NCBI RefSeq assembly: GCF_019511605.1
Contig: NZ_JAEUAV010000028.1
Span: 1-64,000 of the forward strand
Direction of reading: 5' to 3'
Length of the DNA stretch: 64,000 bases
Source of the DNA: Paraburkholderia phenoliruptrix
GTDB taxonomy: Bacteria > Pseudomonadota > Gammaproteobacteria > Burkholderiales > Burkholderiaceae
A program made the translations under genes and the position numbers. Each line of letters begins with the position of its first letter. The first letter of the stretch is position 1. The notes beneath the pieces were generated by a model. The model saw only the letters and a program-made list of their open reading frames with translations, searched no databases and was not told the origin of the DNA. Shown piece by piece: positions 8,966 to 18,089 of the stretch.

Positions 8966-9817
8966 TTAGTGCGTGTCGTGTGCCTGGCCGATGTACACCA
9001 GCGTCAGCATCATGAAAATGAACGCTTGCAGCAGAACGATCAGGATGTGGAAGATTGCCCACACGCTGCCCGCGATCACGTGGCCGATGAAGCCAAGCAC
9101 CGTCGTGTCCGCGCCGAAGCTCCAGATGCTGCCGAGCAGGGCAATCAGCAGGAACAACAGTTCGCCCGCGTACATGTTGCCGAACAGCCGCATGCCGAGC
9201 GAGACCGTCTTCGCGACGAACTCGATGATGTTCAGTGCAAGGTTCGGGATCCACAGGAGCGGATGCGCGCCGAACGGAGCCGACAGCAGTTCGTGCACGA
9301 AGCCGCCGGCGCCTTTGATCTTGAAGTTGTAGTAAATCATCAGCGCGAACACACCGAGCGCGATGCCGATCGTGCCGTTCAGGTCGGCAGTCGGAACGAT
9401 ACGGTGGTGCGGGATGGCTTCGGACAGACCCAGCCAGCCAATCACGTGGCCCGGCAGGTCAACGGGGATAAAGTCGAGCGAGTTCATCAGCGCGACCCAG
9501 ACGAAAACCGTCAGGGCCAGCGGTGCGATGAAAGTGCGCGTGCCGTGGATCATCGATTTCGATTGATCCTCGACCATTTCGACCAGCATTTCGATTGCGC
9601 ACTGGAAACGGCCGGGCACGCCGGACGTCGCCTTGCGGGCAGCGAGATGCAGGATGATGATGGTGGCCAGACCGCAAACGATCGACCAGAAAAGGGTGTC
9701 CAGATTCCACACGTGAATGTCGAAAATCGACGTTTGGTGCGCGGTGGAAAAGTTCTGCAAGTGGTGCGCGATGTACTCGGACGGATCCATTGCGCGCGTG
9801 CCTTCGCTAGCTGCCAT
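8966..9817 (-). CDS. atpB: ATP synthase Fo subunit a
   Basis: Subunit a provides the proton half-channels against the c ring. I start at the ATG at 9817 (283 residues, MAASEGTRAMDPSEYIAHHL). A longer in-frame version would add 34 arginine-rich residues that look like untranslated leader. Several membrane helices are evident, and the conserved C-terminal segment SLGMRLFGNMYAGELL holds the essential arginine. It follows atpI and precedes atpE. Confidence 0.96.
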   Translation of the reverse strand: MAASEGTRAMDPSEYIAHHLQNFSTAHQTSIFDIHVWNLDTLFWSIVCGLATIIILHLAARKATSGVPGRFQCAIEMLVEMVEDQSKSMIHGTRTFIAPLALTVFVWVALMNSLDFIPVDLPGHVIGWLGLSEAIPHHRIVPTADLNGTIGIALGVFALMIYYNFKIKGAGGFVHELLSAPFGAHPLLWIPNLALNIIEFVAKTVSLGMRLFGNMYAGELLFLLIALLGSIWSFGADTTVLGFIGHVIAGSVWAIFHILIVLLQAFIFMMLTLVYIGQAHDTH

Positions 9818-9973
9818 ATCGTTAAAGCCACCCAAATTGTCGAAAATCGTCTTAGGCCGCTCCCGCCGAAATGCTCTATTGCGGGAACGCGCCGGGTGCG
9901 GATCGTGTCGTATCCGCACGCTCTAGCCGACGCCATGCGCCGGCTTTGAATCTTTGCTGTTACCTGTTGCTTC

Positions 9974-10528
9974 CTAGCGCCATGCCAAGGCAATCCAGTA
10001 CGTCTTGAGCGCGATGAGATAAGTCACGAGCAGCGGAACCCAGCGTACCTCGTGATACCAGAAGGCGATGGCTACAAACATCGCGATCGTCGCCCCCATC
10101 TTCAGCGCTTCGCCCAGCACCCAGCTCATTACTGTCTCGGCACCGCTCAGCGTTCTCAGTCGCGCCGCGAACAATGCGCCCGGCACCCAGCAGATCGCTC
10201 CCCCCAGGAACGCGGACAGCGCAGCAGCGCCCGGTGGCTCGTAGAACAGCCACCACACCAACGTCGCAACCAGGGACAAAACCATTTGCGCTGCCACGAC
10301 CTTGAAAGGAGTGACGCGCGATGGACGACTCACGTTCGGGCCAAAAAGCTTCTCTGCCTCGGCCCGGGTAAGCGGAACGATATTGTTATCCTGCTCGGCC
10401 TCCCACGAGTCCTCGCGCGCGACTGACTGAGCGGTGGGCGAATTCGGAACGGTGCGCCGATTGCGGCTCGCGTCGCGCCCATTGTCGCGCCCATTTTCCG
10501 GCGCTTGATTTGACGCTTTGACCGCCAT
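9974..10528 (-). CDS. atpI: ATP synthase subunit I
   Basis: A 184-residue inner-membrane protein and first gene of the atp operon. In the family it helps assemble the c ring. The first 85 residues are polar and low in complexity (Asn, Gly, Asp, Arg). The rest holds about four hydrophobic segments, such as FKVVAAQMVLSLVATLVWWL and AALSAFLGGAICWVPGALFA. The polar extension is longer than in E. coli AtpI. The call rests on position and membrane pattern. Confidence 0.85.
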   Translation of the reverse strand: MAVKASNQAPENGRDNGRDASRNRRTVPNSPTAQSVAREDSWEAEQDNNIVPLTRAEAEKLFGPNVSRPSRVTPFKVVAAQMVLSLVATLVWWLFYEPPGAAALSAFLGGAICWVPGALFAARLRTLSGAETVMSWVLGEALKMGATIAMFVAIAFWYHEVRWVPLLVTYLIALKTYWIALAWR

Positions 10529-10963
10529 CGCAGTGTTCCGAAAGTGCCGTTCCGATCAGCGAGCTTTCGCTGCGCTTACGGGGTTGCCGTGCAATTAAAT
10601 CCGGGCGATTGTAAGCGATAGTTGCAGGCAATTCAAGACTTTAGGCCGTTCAATAAACAGTGCGAAATGACGCCTCGCAATGTGGAAAAAGCCGCATGGC
10701 AGCGCGCAGCACGCCAAATGTAAGGCTGTCGGGCGCAGGCAAAACCTGTACGCATTCTGGCAAGTTTCGGCCCCGCACTGCTGGGTAAAAAGCGCTGCAG
10801 CAGACGTCTCGAAAATGCAACAAATGCCGACTGGCGATTTACTTGAGCGGCGCGGACTGGTTGTGTTCGAGCCGAAGTTAGTTAGGAATCCGAGCCAAAT
10901 CAGAGCAGTGTCGGCGCTTTGTCGACACTGCAACCTGGATGAGTCTGTATGCAGCGTTCCGCT
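10529..10963. other. Intergenic region between parB and atpI
   Basis: About 435 bases with no convincing gene. It must hold the promoter of the leftward atp operon and the 3' end of the parAB transcript. I see no clear intrinsic terminator after parB, so some read-through into atp is possible. Confidence 0.5.
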
Positions 10964-11851
10964 CTAGGCAGTGGCATTCCCGCGCAAGCGCACCAGAATG
11001 CCTTCCAGAGCATCCAGATCGCCGAAGTCCACTAGCACCTGGCCGCGGCCGCGTCGGCCGAGCTTGATCTTGACAGTCGCGGCGAGCAGATCGGACAGCT
11101 CTTCCTCGAGGCGCCGCGTGTCCCGCCCACCGTCCGGATTCGCGCGCGCCTTCACCGCCGGTGCCGCCTTCGCGGTTGCCGTCACCAGTTTTTCGGTTTC
11201 GCGCACCGACATCCGCTTGTTGACGACCTGATTCGCCAGCGTGATCTGCGTCGCGGAATCGACTGCAAGCAACGCACGCGCGTGCCCCATGTCCAGATCG
11301 CCAGCGAGCAGCATGGTCTGGACCGGCGGCGCAAGGTTCAGCAGACGCAGCAGATTCGAGACGGCGCTGCGCGAGCGGCCGACAGACTCTGCCGCCTGTT
11401 CGTGCGTGAAATTGAATTCGTCGAGCAAACGCTGAATGCCCTGAGCCTCTTCCAGCGGGTTCAGATCTTCGCGCTGAATGTTCTCGATCAGCGCCATCGC
11501 TGCCGCAGCCTGGTCGGGTACGTCCTTGACCAGCACCGGCACTTCCTCGAGACCCGCGAGGCGCGCTGCGCGAAAACGCCGCTCGCCCGCGATAATTTCG
11601 TACTTGTCCGCAGATACCGGCCGTACCAGGATGGGTTGCATCAGTCCTTGGGCGCGGATGCTGGCCGCCAACTCCTGCAGCGCTCCCTCGTCCATCCGCG
11701 TGCGCGGCTGATATTTGCCGGCCTGCATCTTCGACAGAGGCAGCACGTTCGGCGCGCCTTCTATCGCCACCGCCTCCGTGATGTCGGCGCTGCCGCCAAG
11801 CAGTGCTTCCAAGCCGCGGCCCAATCCCTTCTTTCTTGCTACTGCGTTCAT
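10964..11851 (-). CDS. parB: Chromosome partition protein ParB
   Basis: A ParB/Spo0J-type CTP-binding DNA clamp that loads at parS and spreads. It has 295 residues from the ATG at 11851, which has AAGGAAG upstream. The N-terminal arm RKKGLGRGLEALLGG is followed by the CTP-binding motif region (YQPRTRMDEGALQELAASI, then EIIAGERRFRAARLAGL). The helix-turn-helix region ends in SVGRSRSAVSNLLRL at about 140-160, and a C-terminal dimer domain follows. parA lies directly upstream, and two parS-type sites lie 2-4 kb away in mnmG and beyond it. Confidence 0.96.
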   Translation of the reverse strand: MNAVARKKGLGRGLEALLGGSADITEAVAIEGAPNVLPLSKMQAGKYQPRTRMDEGALQELAASIRAQGLMQPILVRPVSADKYEIIAGERRFRAARLAGLEEVPVLVKDVPDQAAAAMALIENIQREDLNPLEEAQGIQRLLDEFNFTHEQAAESVGRSRSAVSNLLRLLNLAPPVQTMLLAGDLDMGHARALLAVDSATQITLANQVVNKRMSVRETEKLVTATAKAAPAVKARANPDGGRDTRRLEEELSDLLAATVKIKLGRRGRGQVLVDFGDLDALEGILVRLRGNATA

Positions 11852-11869
11852 TGTGCTTCCTTGATCCAC

Positions 11870-12661
11870 TTAGGATGCCTGGGGCGCGTCATTCAGTGCG
11901 CGCACCCGCTCAATCATTTCTGCGCCGAACTGCACATAAGCCTGCGCGCCGCGCGAGGCCCTGTCGAATACCACGCCGGGCAAACCGTAGCTGGGCGCCT
12001 CGGCAAGGCGCACGTTACGCGGAATCACTGCGTCGAACACCTTGTCGCCGAAATGCTCTTTCAACTGATCCGAGACCTGCTGCTGCAAGGTAATGCGCGG
12101 GTCGAACATGACACGCAACAAACCGATCACTTTCAGATCACGATTCAGGTTCGCGTGGACCTGCTTGATCGTATTGACGAGATCCGACAGCCCTTCGAGC
12201 GCGAAGTACTCGCACTGCATCGGAATGACGACGCCATGGGCGGCGCAAAGACCGTTCAGCGTTAGCAGCGACAAGGCCGGCGGACAATCGATCAGCACGA
12301 AGTCGTACTCGCCTTCCACGGCGGCAAGCGCCGCCTTCAACTGACGCTCGCGGTTCTGCACGCTGACGAGTTCCACCTCGGCACCGGCGAGTTCGCGGTT
12401 AGCAGGGAGCACGTCATAGTCGACGGCTTCAGGACGCATACGCGCCTCAGCTACGGAAACGCCATCCACCAGCACTTCGTAGACGGTGTTCGCGCACGCC
12501 GCCTTGTCGATGCCGCTGCCCATTGTGGCGTTGCCCTGGGGGTCCAGATCGATGAGAAGGACCCGCTGCCCCTGCGCTGCCAGGCTGGCCGCCAGATTGA
12601 CTGTCGTCGTCGTCTTGCCGACGCCGCCTTTCTGGTTCGCAACGCAGAAGATTTTTGCCAT
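11870..12661 (-). CDS. parA: Chromosome partition ATPase ParA
   Basis: A ParA/Soj-type ATPase (263 residues) that drives origin segregation with ParB. The deviant Walker A motif KGGVGKTT lies at 11-18, with the signature lysine, and the DLDPQGNAT segment follows near 40-48. There is no N-terminal DNA-binding extension, so it is the chromosomal type. It lies between rsmG and parB, as in many proteobacteria. Confidence 0.97.
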   Translation of the reverse strand: MAKIFCVANQKGGVGKTTTTVNLAASLAAQGQRVLLIDLDPQGNATMGSGIDKAACANTVYEVLVDGVSVAEARMRPEAVDYDVLPANRELAGAEVELVSVQNRERQLKAALAAVEGEYDFVLIDCPPALSLLTLNGLCAAHGVVIPMQCEYFALEGLSDLVNTIKQVHANLNRDLKVIGLLRVMFDPRITLQQQVSDQLKEHFGDKVFDAVIPRNVRLAEAPSYGLPGVVFDRASRGAQAYVQFGAEMIERVRALNDAPQAS

Positions 12662-12737
12662 CGTTGGAGTGTCCCTTTTTGCTGCTTGAATGTGATTGTC
12701 TCTATGCGATTACGCGATCAACGTGAAGAGTGGTCGC

Positions 12738-13421
12738 CTAGCGCGCTTCGTCGACAAGTACCGTGACCAGGTGCCGCTCGGCGTCGAGGAACGGCACCGC
12801 GAGCCGCACCGTCTGTTCCACGTGGGCGCCGGCTGGCAGGCGCGCTATTTCATCGTCCGGACGCACGCCCTTCATCGCGAGAATGGCGCCATGGCGCGCG
12901 ACCAGATGACGGGCCAGTGTAACGAAATCGGCGAGCTCTGCGAATGCTCGCGAGACGATTACGTCGAACTTTGCCGGCACTTCGGCGCCGGCTTGCAGCG
13001 TCTCCACACGACCCGTCACCACCGAAAGGTTGCTCAGCCCTAGCTCGGCCTTCGCCTGTGCCTGAAAGGCCGTTTTCTTGTGAACAATGTCGTTCACCGT
13101 GACGCGCCAGTCCGGCTTGACGATCGCCAGCACGATGCCCGGCAGTCCACCGCCAGATCCCACGTCGAGCACGGAGCCCGGCTTGCGCTGCGACAAGTGC
13201 GGCACGATCGAAAGCGAGTCCAGGATGTGCTGGATCAGCATCTGCCGCGAATCACGGATCGCGGTCAGGTTGTACACTGCGTTCCACTTAGCCAGCAAGG
13301 CGACGTACTCGAGAAGCTTGGCCCGTTGCGTGTCGTCGAGATCGAGGCCCAACTCAGCCACGCCGTCGGCCAGAACCGGAGCCAGCGCTTCACGGCCGCT
13401 TCCATTTTGCTTCGAGGTCAT
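12738..13421 (-). CDS. rsmG: 16S rRNA (guanine-527-N7)-methyltransferase RsmG
   Basis: A class I SAM-dependent methyltransferase (227 residues, formerly GidB) that modifies G527 of 16S rRNA. The SAM site SVLDVGSGGGLPGIVLAI lies at about 83-100, preceded by NLTAIRD and ILDSLS. Its start overlaps the stop of mnmG by four bases, so the pair is translationally coupled. Confidence 0.97.
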   Translation of the reverse strand: MTSKQNGSGREALAPVLADGVAELGLDLDDTQRAKLLEYVALLAKWNAVYNLTAIRDSRQMLIQHILDSLSIVPHLSQRKPGSVLDVGSGGGLPGIVLAIVKPDWRVTVNDIVHKKTAFQAQAKAELGLSNLSVVTGRVETLQAGAEVPAKFDVIVSRAFAELADFVTLARHLVARHGAILAMKGVRPDDEIARLPAGAHVEQTVRLAVPFLDAERHLVTVLVDEAR

Positions 13422-15376
13422 TGGGTCACCGGTGCAGTGTCGGCACCGGGCTCGGCCGGCTTAGTCGCGCGGCGACCCAGCCCGCGCTTCAAGTGCACCA
13501 TCAGCAAAGAGATGGCCGCTGGCGTGATCCCCGAAATACGCGACGCCTGGCCGATGGTCTCAGGACGGAACTGCGTCAACTTCTGGCGAGCCTCGAACGA
13601 GAGGCCCCTTACCTCGGCGTAGTCCAAGCCTTCCGGCAGCCGCGTGCTCTCATGCGCCTCGTTCCGCTCGATCTCGCCTGCCTGGCGGTCGATATAGCCT
13701 TGGTACTTGATTCCGATTTCGATCTGCTCCTTGATCTGCGCCAGCAGGACTTCGTCTTCTGCCAACGGGCCCGGTGCAGCGCAAGTGCCTTCGCGAAGCG
13801 CGCAGACGCCGTCGTAGCTGACGCCCGGGCGGCGTAGCAACTCCGCCAAGCTATATTCATGATCAATCGGTTTGCCGAGCAACGCGGTTGCTTCATCAGC
13901 CGATAGGGTCTTCGGATTCACCCACGTCGTCCGCAGCCGTTCGGTTTCACGTGAAACAGCGTCGCGCTTGCGGCTGAACGCATCCCAACGAGCGTCGTCG
14001 ACAACCCCCAGCTCGCGGCCGATCTCCGTCAACCGCATATCGGCGTTGTCCTCACGCAGACTGAGACGATATTCCGCACGACTCGTGAACATGCGATACG
14101 GCTCTGAGACGCCCCGGGTCACCAGATCGTCGACCAGCACACCAAGATACGCCTGGTCGCGACGCGGGCACCATGCATCCCTGCCCTGCACGAACAACCC
14201 GGCGTTGATGCCGGCCAGCAGCCCTTGCGCCGCTGCTTCCTCGTAGCCCGTCGTACCGTTGATCTGGCCCGCGAAGAACAAGCCGTTGATGACCTTCGTC
14301 TCCAGTGACGCCTTCAGGCCCCGCGGATCAAAATAATCGTACTCGATCGCATATCCGGGCCGCAGAATGTGAGCATGCTCCAGCCCACGCATCGACCGCA
14401 CGAGTTCGAGCTGCACATCGAACGGCAAGCTTGTGGATATGCCATTCGGGTAAAACTCGTTGGTCGTCAGCCCTTCCGGCTCCAGGAAGATCTGGTGTGA
14501 TTCCTTTGTCGCAAAGCGGTGAATCTTGTCTTCAATGGACGGGCAATACCGCGGCCCCACGCCCTCGATCACGCCGGTGTACATCGGCGAGCGATCGAGT
14601 CCGCCGCGAATGATCTCGTGGGTGCGCTCATTAGTGTGGGTAACCCAGCACGGCACTTGTCGTGGATGCTGCTCAGCGCGGCCCAGAAACGAAAACACAG
14701 GCACCGGATCCAGGTCGCCCGGCTGCTCTTCCAGTTGCGAAAAATCTATCGTGCGACCGTCGATACGGGGCGGCGTCCCAGTCTTCAGACGACCCTGCGG
14801 CAGCTTCAATTCCTTTAGACGAGCCGACAACGACACGGCCGCGGGATCGCCTGCGCGGCCACCCGTGTAATTATTCAGGCCGACGTGGATCTTGCCGTCG
14901 AGGAACGTGCCGGCCGTCAGCACGACTGCGCGCGAGCGGAAGCGAATTCCTACTTGGGTCACTGCCCCGACTACACGGTCGCCTTCGACCATCAAATCGT
15001 CGACGGCCTGCTGAAACAGCCACAAGTTCGGCTGATTCTCCAGCCGATGACGGATCGCCTGCTTGTAGAGCAACCGATCGGCCTGCGCGCGCGTGGCGCG
15101 CACTGCCGGCCCCTTCGACGAATTGAGGATGCGAAATTGAATACCGCCCTCGTCCGTCGCAGCGGCCATAGCACCGCCCAGCGAGTCGACTTCCTTAACC
15201 AGATGACCCTTGCCAATGCCGCCGATCGACGGGTTGCAACTCATCTGACCGAGCGTTTCTATGTTGTGAGTCAGCAGGAGCGTCTTATTGCCCATGCGCG
15301 CGGAGGCCAAAGCGGCCTCGGTGCCGGCATGCCCTCCGCCGACAACGATTACGTCAAATTCTGTGGGAAAAAGCAT
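13418..15376 (-). CDS. mnmG: tRNA uridine-34 5-carboxymethylaminomethyl modification enzyme MnmG
   Basis: The FAD-binding subunit of the MnmE-MnmG complex (formerly GidA), which modifies wobble uridine in tRNA. It has 652 residues from the ATG at 15376. The FAD motif VVGGGHAGTEAA lies at 11-22, with the GidA signatures MSCNPSIGGIGKGHL and LKTGTPPRIDGRTID. An alternative start four codons upstream is possible. The coding sequence contains a ParB-binding parS-type site at 13945-13960, read as V-S-R-E-T near residue 473. It heads the mnmG-rsmG-parA-parB cluster. Confidence 0.97.
   Translation of the reverse strand: MLFPTEFDVIVVGGGHAGTEAALASARMGNKTLLLTHNIETLGQMSCNPSIGGIGKGHLVKEVDSLGGAMAAATDEGGIQFRILNSSKGPAVRATRAQADRLLYKQAIRHRLENQPNLWLFQQAVDDLMVEGDRVVGAVTQVGIRFRSRAVVLTAGTFLDGKIHVGLNNYTGGRAGDPAAVSLSARLKELKLPQGRLKTGTPPRIDGRTIDFSQLEEQPGDLDPVPVFSFLGRAEQHPRQVPCWVTHTNERTHEIIRGGLDRSPMYTGVIEGVGPRYCPSIEDKIHRFATKESHQIFLEPEGLTTNEFYPNGISTSLPFDVQLELVRSMRGLEHAHILRPGYAIEYDYFDPRGLKASLETKVINGLFFAGQINGTTGYEEAAAQGLLAGINAGLFVQGRDAWCPRRDQAYLGVLVDDLVTRGVSEPYRMFTSRAEYRLSLREDNADMRLTEIGRELGVVDDARWDAFSRKRDAVSRETERLRTTWVNPKTLSADEATALLGKPIDHEYSLAELLRRPGVSYDGVCALREGTCAAPGPLAEDEVLLAQIKEQIEIGIKYQGYIDRQAGEIERNEAHESTRLPEGLDYAEVRGLSFEARQKLTQFRPETIGQASRISGITPAAISLLMVHLKRGLGRRATKPAEPGADTAPVTQ
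13945..13960. other. parS-type site inside mnmG
   Basis: GGTTTCACGTGAAACA matches the chromosomal parS consensus TGTTTCACGTGAAACA at 15 of 16 positions, and the inner 14-bp palindrome is exact. It is inside the coding sequence of mnmG. B. subtilis and other bacteria also have parS sites within genes near the origin. Confidence 0.85.
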
Positions 15377-15481
15377 CGCGGATCTCACGCCAGATCATCG
15401 CGTGAGCCTTCAAAGGAAAATGTATGGGCGAATTATAACGGGTTCGGTTTTGGCACGAATTCGGCCGAATGGCCAAGCATG

Positions 15482-15517
15482 AAAAAAGCGGCGTGTTTCA
15501 CGTGAAACACGCCGCTT
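15482..15517 (-). terminator. Intrinsic terminator of the liv operon with parS at its centre
   Basis: The 32-bp perfect palindrome at 15486-15517 has outer arms AAGCGGCG / CGCCGCTT around the parS 16-mer. Read leftward it ends in a run of six T and lies 23 bases past the livF stop, so it has the form of a Rho-independent terminator. The inner part is exactly parS, so one element appears to serve both roles. Confidence 0.8.
15494..15509. other. Exact parS site
   Basis: TGTTTCACGTGAAACA is a perfect match to the universal chromosomal parS. It lies 117 bases upstream of the mnmG start and 1549 bases from the second site, centred on the palindrome described at 15486-15517. Confidence 0.95.
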
Positions 15518-15539
15518 GGAAGGCCGGAGTCCGACTAGG

Positions 15540-16301
15540 TCAGGCTGCTTTCTTTGCCAGCCCCAGATACGTCTCGATGACTCGCGGATTCTTCGCCAGA
15601 TCCGCAGCTGGACCTTCCAGCGCTAGTTCCCCGGTTTCGAGGACGTAACCATAGTCCGAAATCTGCAGCGCAGCGCGCGCATTCTGTTCGATGAGCAGCG
15701 TGGCAACCCCCGTCTGACGCAGCGCACTGATGATATGGAAAATCTCCTTCACGATCAGCGGCGCGAGGCCCAAGCTCGGCTCGTCCAGCATCAGAAGATC
15801 GGGCTTGCCCATCAACGCGCGGCCGACGGCAAGCATTTGTCGCTCGCCACCAGATAGTGTCCCGGCGGCCTGCTTGCGGCGTTCCTTCAAACGCGGAAAG
15901 AGCTCGAATACCGGTTCGATCTGGTCGAGGAAATTGCGCTCGCCGGCGCGCTTGCGCCGGTATGCACCGAGGACCAGGTTGTCCTCCACTGTCATCGACG
16001 CGAAGAGCTCCCGCTTCTCCGGCACGAGGCACATGCCGCGCGCCACGCGCTTTTCGACGGGTACGGCGCTCACATCCTCACCCTGATACATAACAGCGCC
16101 CTTCGCGTGTCCGGTGGGCGGCAAGGCGCCCATGATCGCGTTCAGGAGCGTCGATTTGCCCGCGCCATTGGGGCCGATGACTGACACGATCTGTCCCGCC
16201 CGCACCTTGATCGCCGCGCCGTGCAGCGCCTCAACCTTGCCATAGCGCACGGAAAGACCGTTTACATCGAGAATGGGCGCTGCATTCATGTTGTTCTCCA
16301 T
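15540..16301 (-). CDS. livF: Branched-chain amino acid type ABC transporter ATPase (LivF)
   Basis: A cytoplasmic ATPase (253 residues). Walker A is GPNGAGKST near 43-51, the signature is LSGGERQMLAVGRAL, and Walker B is LLMLDEPSLGLAP. Its ATG overlaps the stop of the LivM-LivG fusion (TAATG). An internal ATG four codons later, with GGAG upstream, is an alternative start. It is the last gene of the leftward transporter operon. The other ATPase half is fused to the permease upstream. Confidence 0.93.
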   Translation of the reverse strand: MENNMNAAPILDVNGLSVRYGKVEALHGAAIKVRAGQIVSVIGPNGAGKSTLLNAIMGALPPTGHAKGAVMYQGEDVSAVPVEKRVARGMCLVPEKRELFASMTVEDNLVLGAYRRKRAGERNFLDQIEPVFELFPRLKERRKQAAGTLSGGERQMLAVGRALMGKPDLLMLDEPSLGLAPLIVKEIFHIISALRQTGVATLLIEQNARAALQISDYGYVLETGELALEGPAADLAKNPRVIETYLGLAKKAA

Positions 16302-18085
16302 TACTCCACCCCGCCGAGATACGCCTCGAGCACCGCCGGGTCCTGCTGCACTTCCTGCGGCAGACCTTCGGCGATACGCGTGCCGAACTCCATCACGACC
16401 AGCCGGTCGGTCAGGTTCATCACAAAGTCCATGTCGTGCTCGACCAGCAGTACGCTCATTCCTTCTGCCTTCAGCCGGCGCAGCAGATCCGCTAACTGCA
16501 ACTTCTCCTGATACCGCAAGCCGGCCGCCGGTTCGTCCAGCAACAGCAAGGTGGGGTCGCAGCAGAGCGCCCGAGCGATTTCCAGAATCCGCTGCTGGCC
16601 CAATGCGAGGCTGCCAGCCTCGTCGTACATATGCTGCTCGAGTCCGACGCGGCGAATCTGGCGTGCGGCTTCGGCCATCAGCCGCGCTTCCTCCGCGCTG
16701 TTAAGACGCGCAACGCTGCGCCAGACACCTGCATGTCCACGCAGATGCGCGCCGATCGCCACATTCTCCAGCACCGTCATGCCCGGCAGCAGCTTGACGT
16801 GCTGGAACGTGCGGCCGATTCCCCGCTTGACGATTTCACGTGAACTGAGCGCATCGATCCGCTCGCCGCGGAACGTAATCTCACCGCTCGTCGCCTGCAG
16901 CACGCCGGTTACCAGATTGAAGGTAGTGGACTTGCCCGCGCCGTTCGGGCCGATGAGGCCGATAATCTGCCCCGCCTTCACGTCGAAGCTCACATCGTTG
17001 ACTGCAACGAGACCACCGAACTGCTTGCGGGCCTTGTTCACCGTCAACAGGTTCTCCCCGGCTGTCGGTTTGCTGCGCTGCGGCAGCGGCTCCGCGTGTT
17101 CAGGCAGACGCGCGCGCGGGCCGCGCGGAAAGAAACGGGCGACGAACGGCCAGACGCCTTGCCGTGCGTACTGCAGCAACAGCACCATCAAAATGCCGAA
17201 GACGATCACTTCGAAATTCCCGTTCTCGCCCAGCAGCTTGGGCAGCAGTGTTTGCAGATAGTCCTGCAGCACAGTCAGGATCGCCGCGCCAAGCACCGCG
17301 CCCCACACGTGAGACACACCGCCCACCACTGCCATGAACAGGAACTCGATGCCGTGGTTCAGACCGAACGGCGTGGGATTCACAGCCCGTTGCAGATGCG
17401 CATACAGAAAGCCGGACACGGACGCCAGCACCGCCGCGTACACGAAGATAACCACGCGCATCCATGCCGTATTCACGCCCATTGCCTCGGCCATCATGCC
17501 GCCTCCGCGCAGCGCACGAATTGCCCGCCCCGGGCGGCTGTTAAGCAGGTTCTGAACAGACACCACTGCACCCAGCACGACCAGCCAGATCAGGTAATAA
17601 ATGTGACGGCCCGATTCCAGGTCGATGCCAAAAACATTCAGCACTGGAATGCCGTTGATGCCGTCGTACTTGCCGAGCATCTCAAGGTTACCGAACAGGT
17701 AAAAGAGCGAGAGTCCCCACGCAATAGTGCCAAGCGGCAGGAAGTGGCCAGACAGACGCATTGTCACCAGGCCAAGAACCAGCGCGATCAACGCCGTCAG
17801 CAACACGCCGGCGATCAGCGCAAACCACGGCGAGACGCCAAAGCGCGTGGTGAGGTACGCGGTCGCATACGCTCCGATGCCGACAAACGCCGCCTGCCCG
17901 AAACTCGTCATTCCACCGATCCCGGTGAGCAGCACAAGCCCTATGGCGACGATCGCATACAGCCCGATGTAGTTGAGCAGCGTCACCCAGTACTCAGGCA
18001 CATGAATCGGCTGCGGCAGCACTGGCAGCGCAAACAGCACCACGAGGAAGAGCCAGAAGAACTTGTTTGTCATGATCCGTTTCAT
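16301..18085 (-). CDS. Fused LivM permease and LivG ATPase
   Basis: A 594-residue two-domain protein. Residues 1 to about 325 form the LivM-type inner-membrane permease, with many hydrophobic helices and GIGGMTSFGQAAFVGIGAYA. A Pro- and Arg-rich linker (about 325-345) leads to a LivG-type ATPase with Walker A GPNGAGKSTTFN, signature LALGQQRILEIARAL and Walker B LLLLDEPAAGL. LivM and LivG are usually separate, and they are separate in the second transporter at 22.6-27.5 kb. No frameshift is seen at the join. The gene starts four bases after the livH stop. Confidence 0.93.
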   Translation of the reverse strand: MKRIMTNKFFWLFLVVLFALPVLPQPIHVPEYWVTLLNYIGLYAIVAIGLVLLTGIGGMTSFGQAAFVGIGAYATAYLTTRFGVSPWFALIAGVLLTALIALVLGLVTMRLSGHFLPLGTIAWGLSLFYLFGNLEMLGKYDGINGIPVLNVFGIDLESGRHIYYLIWLVVLGAVVSVQNLLNSRPGRAIRALRGGGMMAEAMGVNTAWMRVVIFVYAAVLASVSGFLYAHLQRAVNPTPFGLNHGIEFLFMAVVGGVSHVWGAVLGAAILTVLQDYLQTLLPKLLGENGNFEVIVFGILMVLLLQYARQGVWPFVARFFPRGPRARLPEHAEPLPQRSKPTAGENLLTVNKARKQFGGLVAVNDVSFDVKAGQIIGLIGPNGAGKSTTFNLVTGVLQATSGEITFRGERIDALSSREIVKRGIGRTFQHVKLLPGMTVLENVAIGAHLRGHAGVWRSVARLNSAEEARLMAEAARQIRRVGLEQHMYDEAGSLALGQQRILEIARALCCDPTLLLLDEPAAGLRYQEKLQLADLLRRLKAEGMSVLLVEHDMDFVMNLTDRLVVMEFGTRIAEGLPQEVQQDPAVLEAYLGGVE

Positions 18086-18089
18086 CGCG

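Noticed and set aside
16833..16846. A third parS-like sequence in the LivM-LivG gene
   Set aside because: ATTTCACGTGAACT keeps the central half but has three mismatches to the 14-bp core, two of them in one arm, so it is probably chance.
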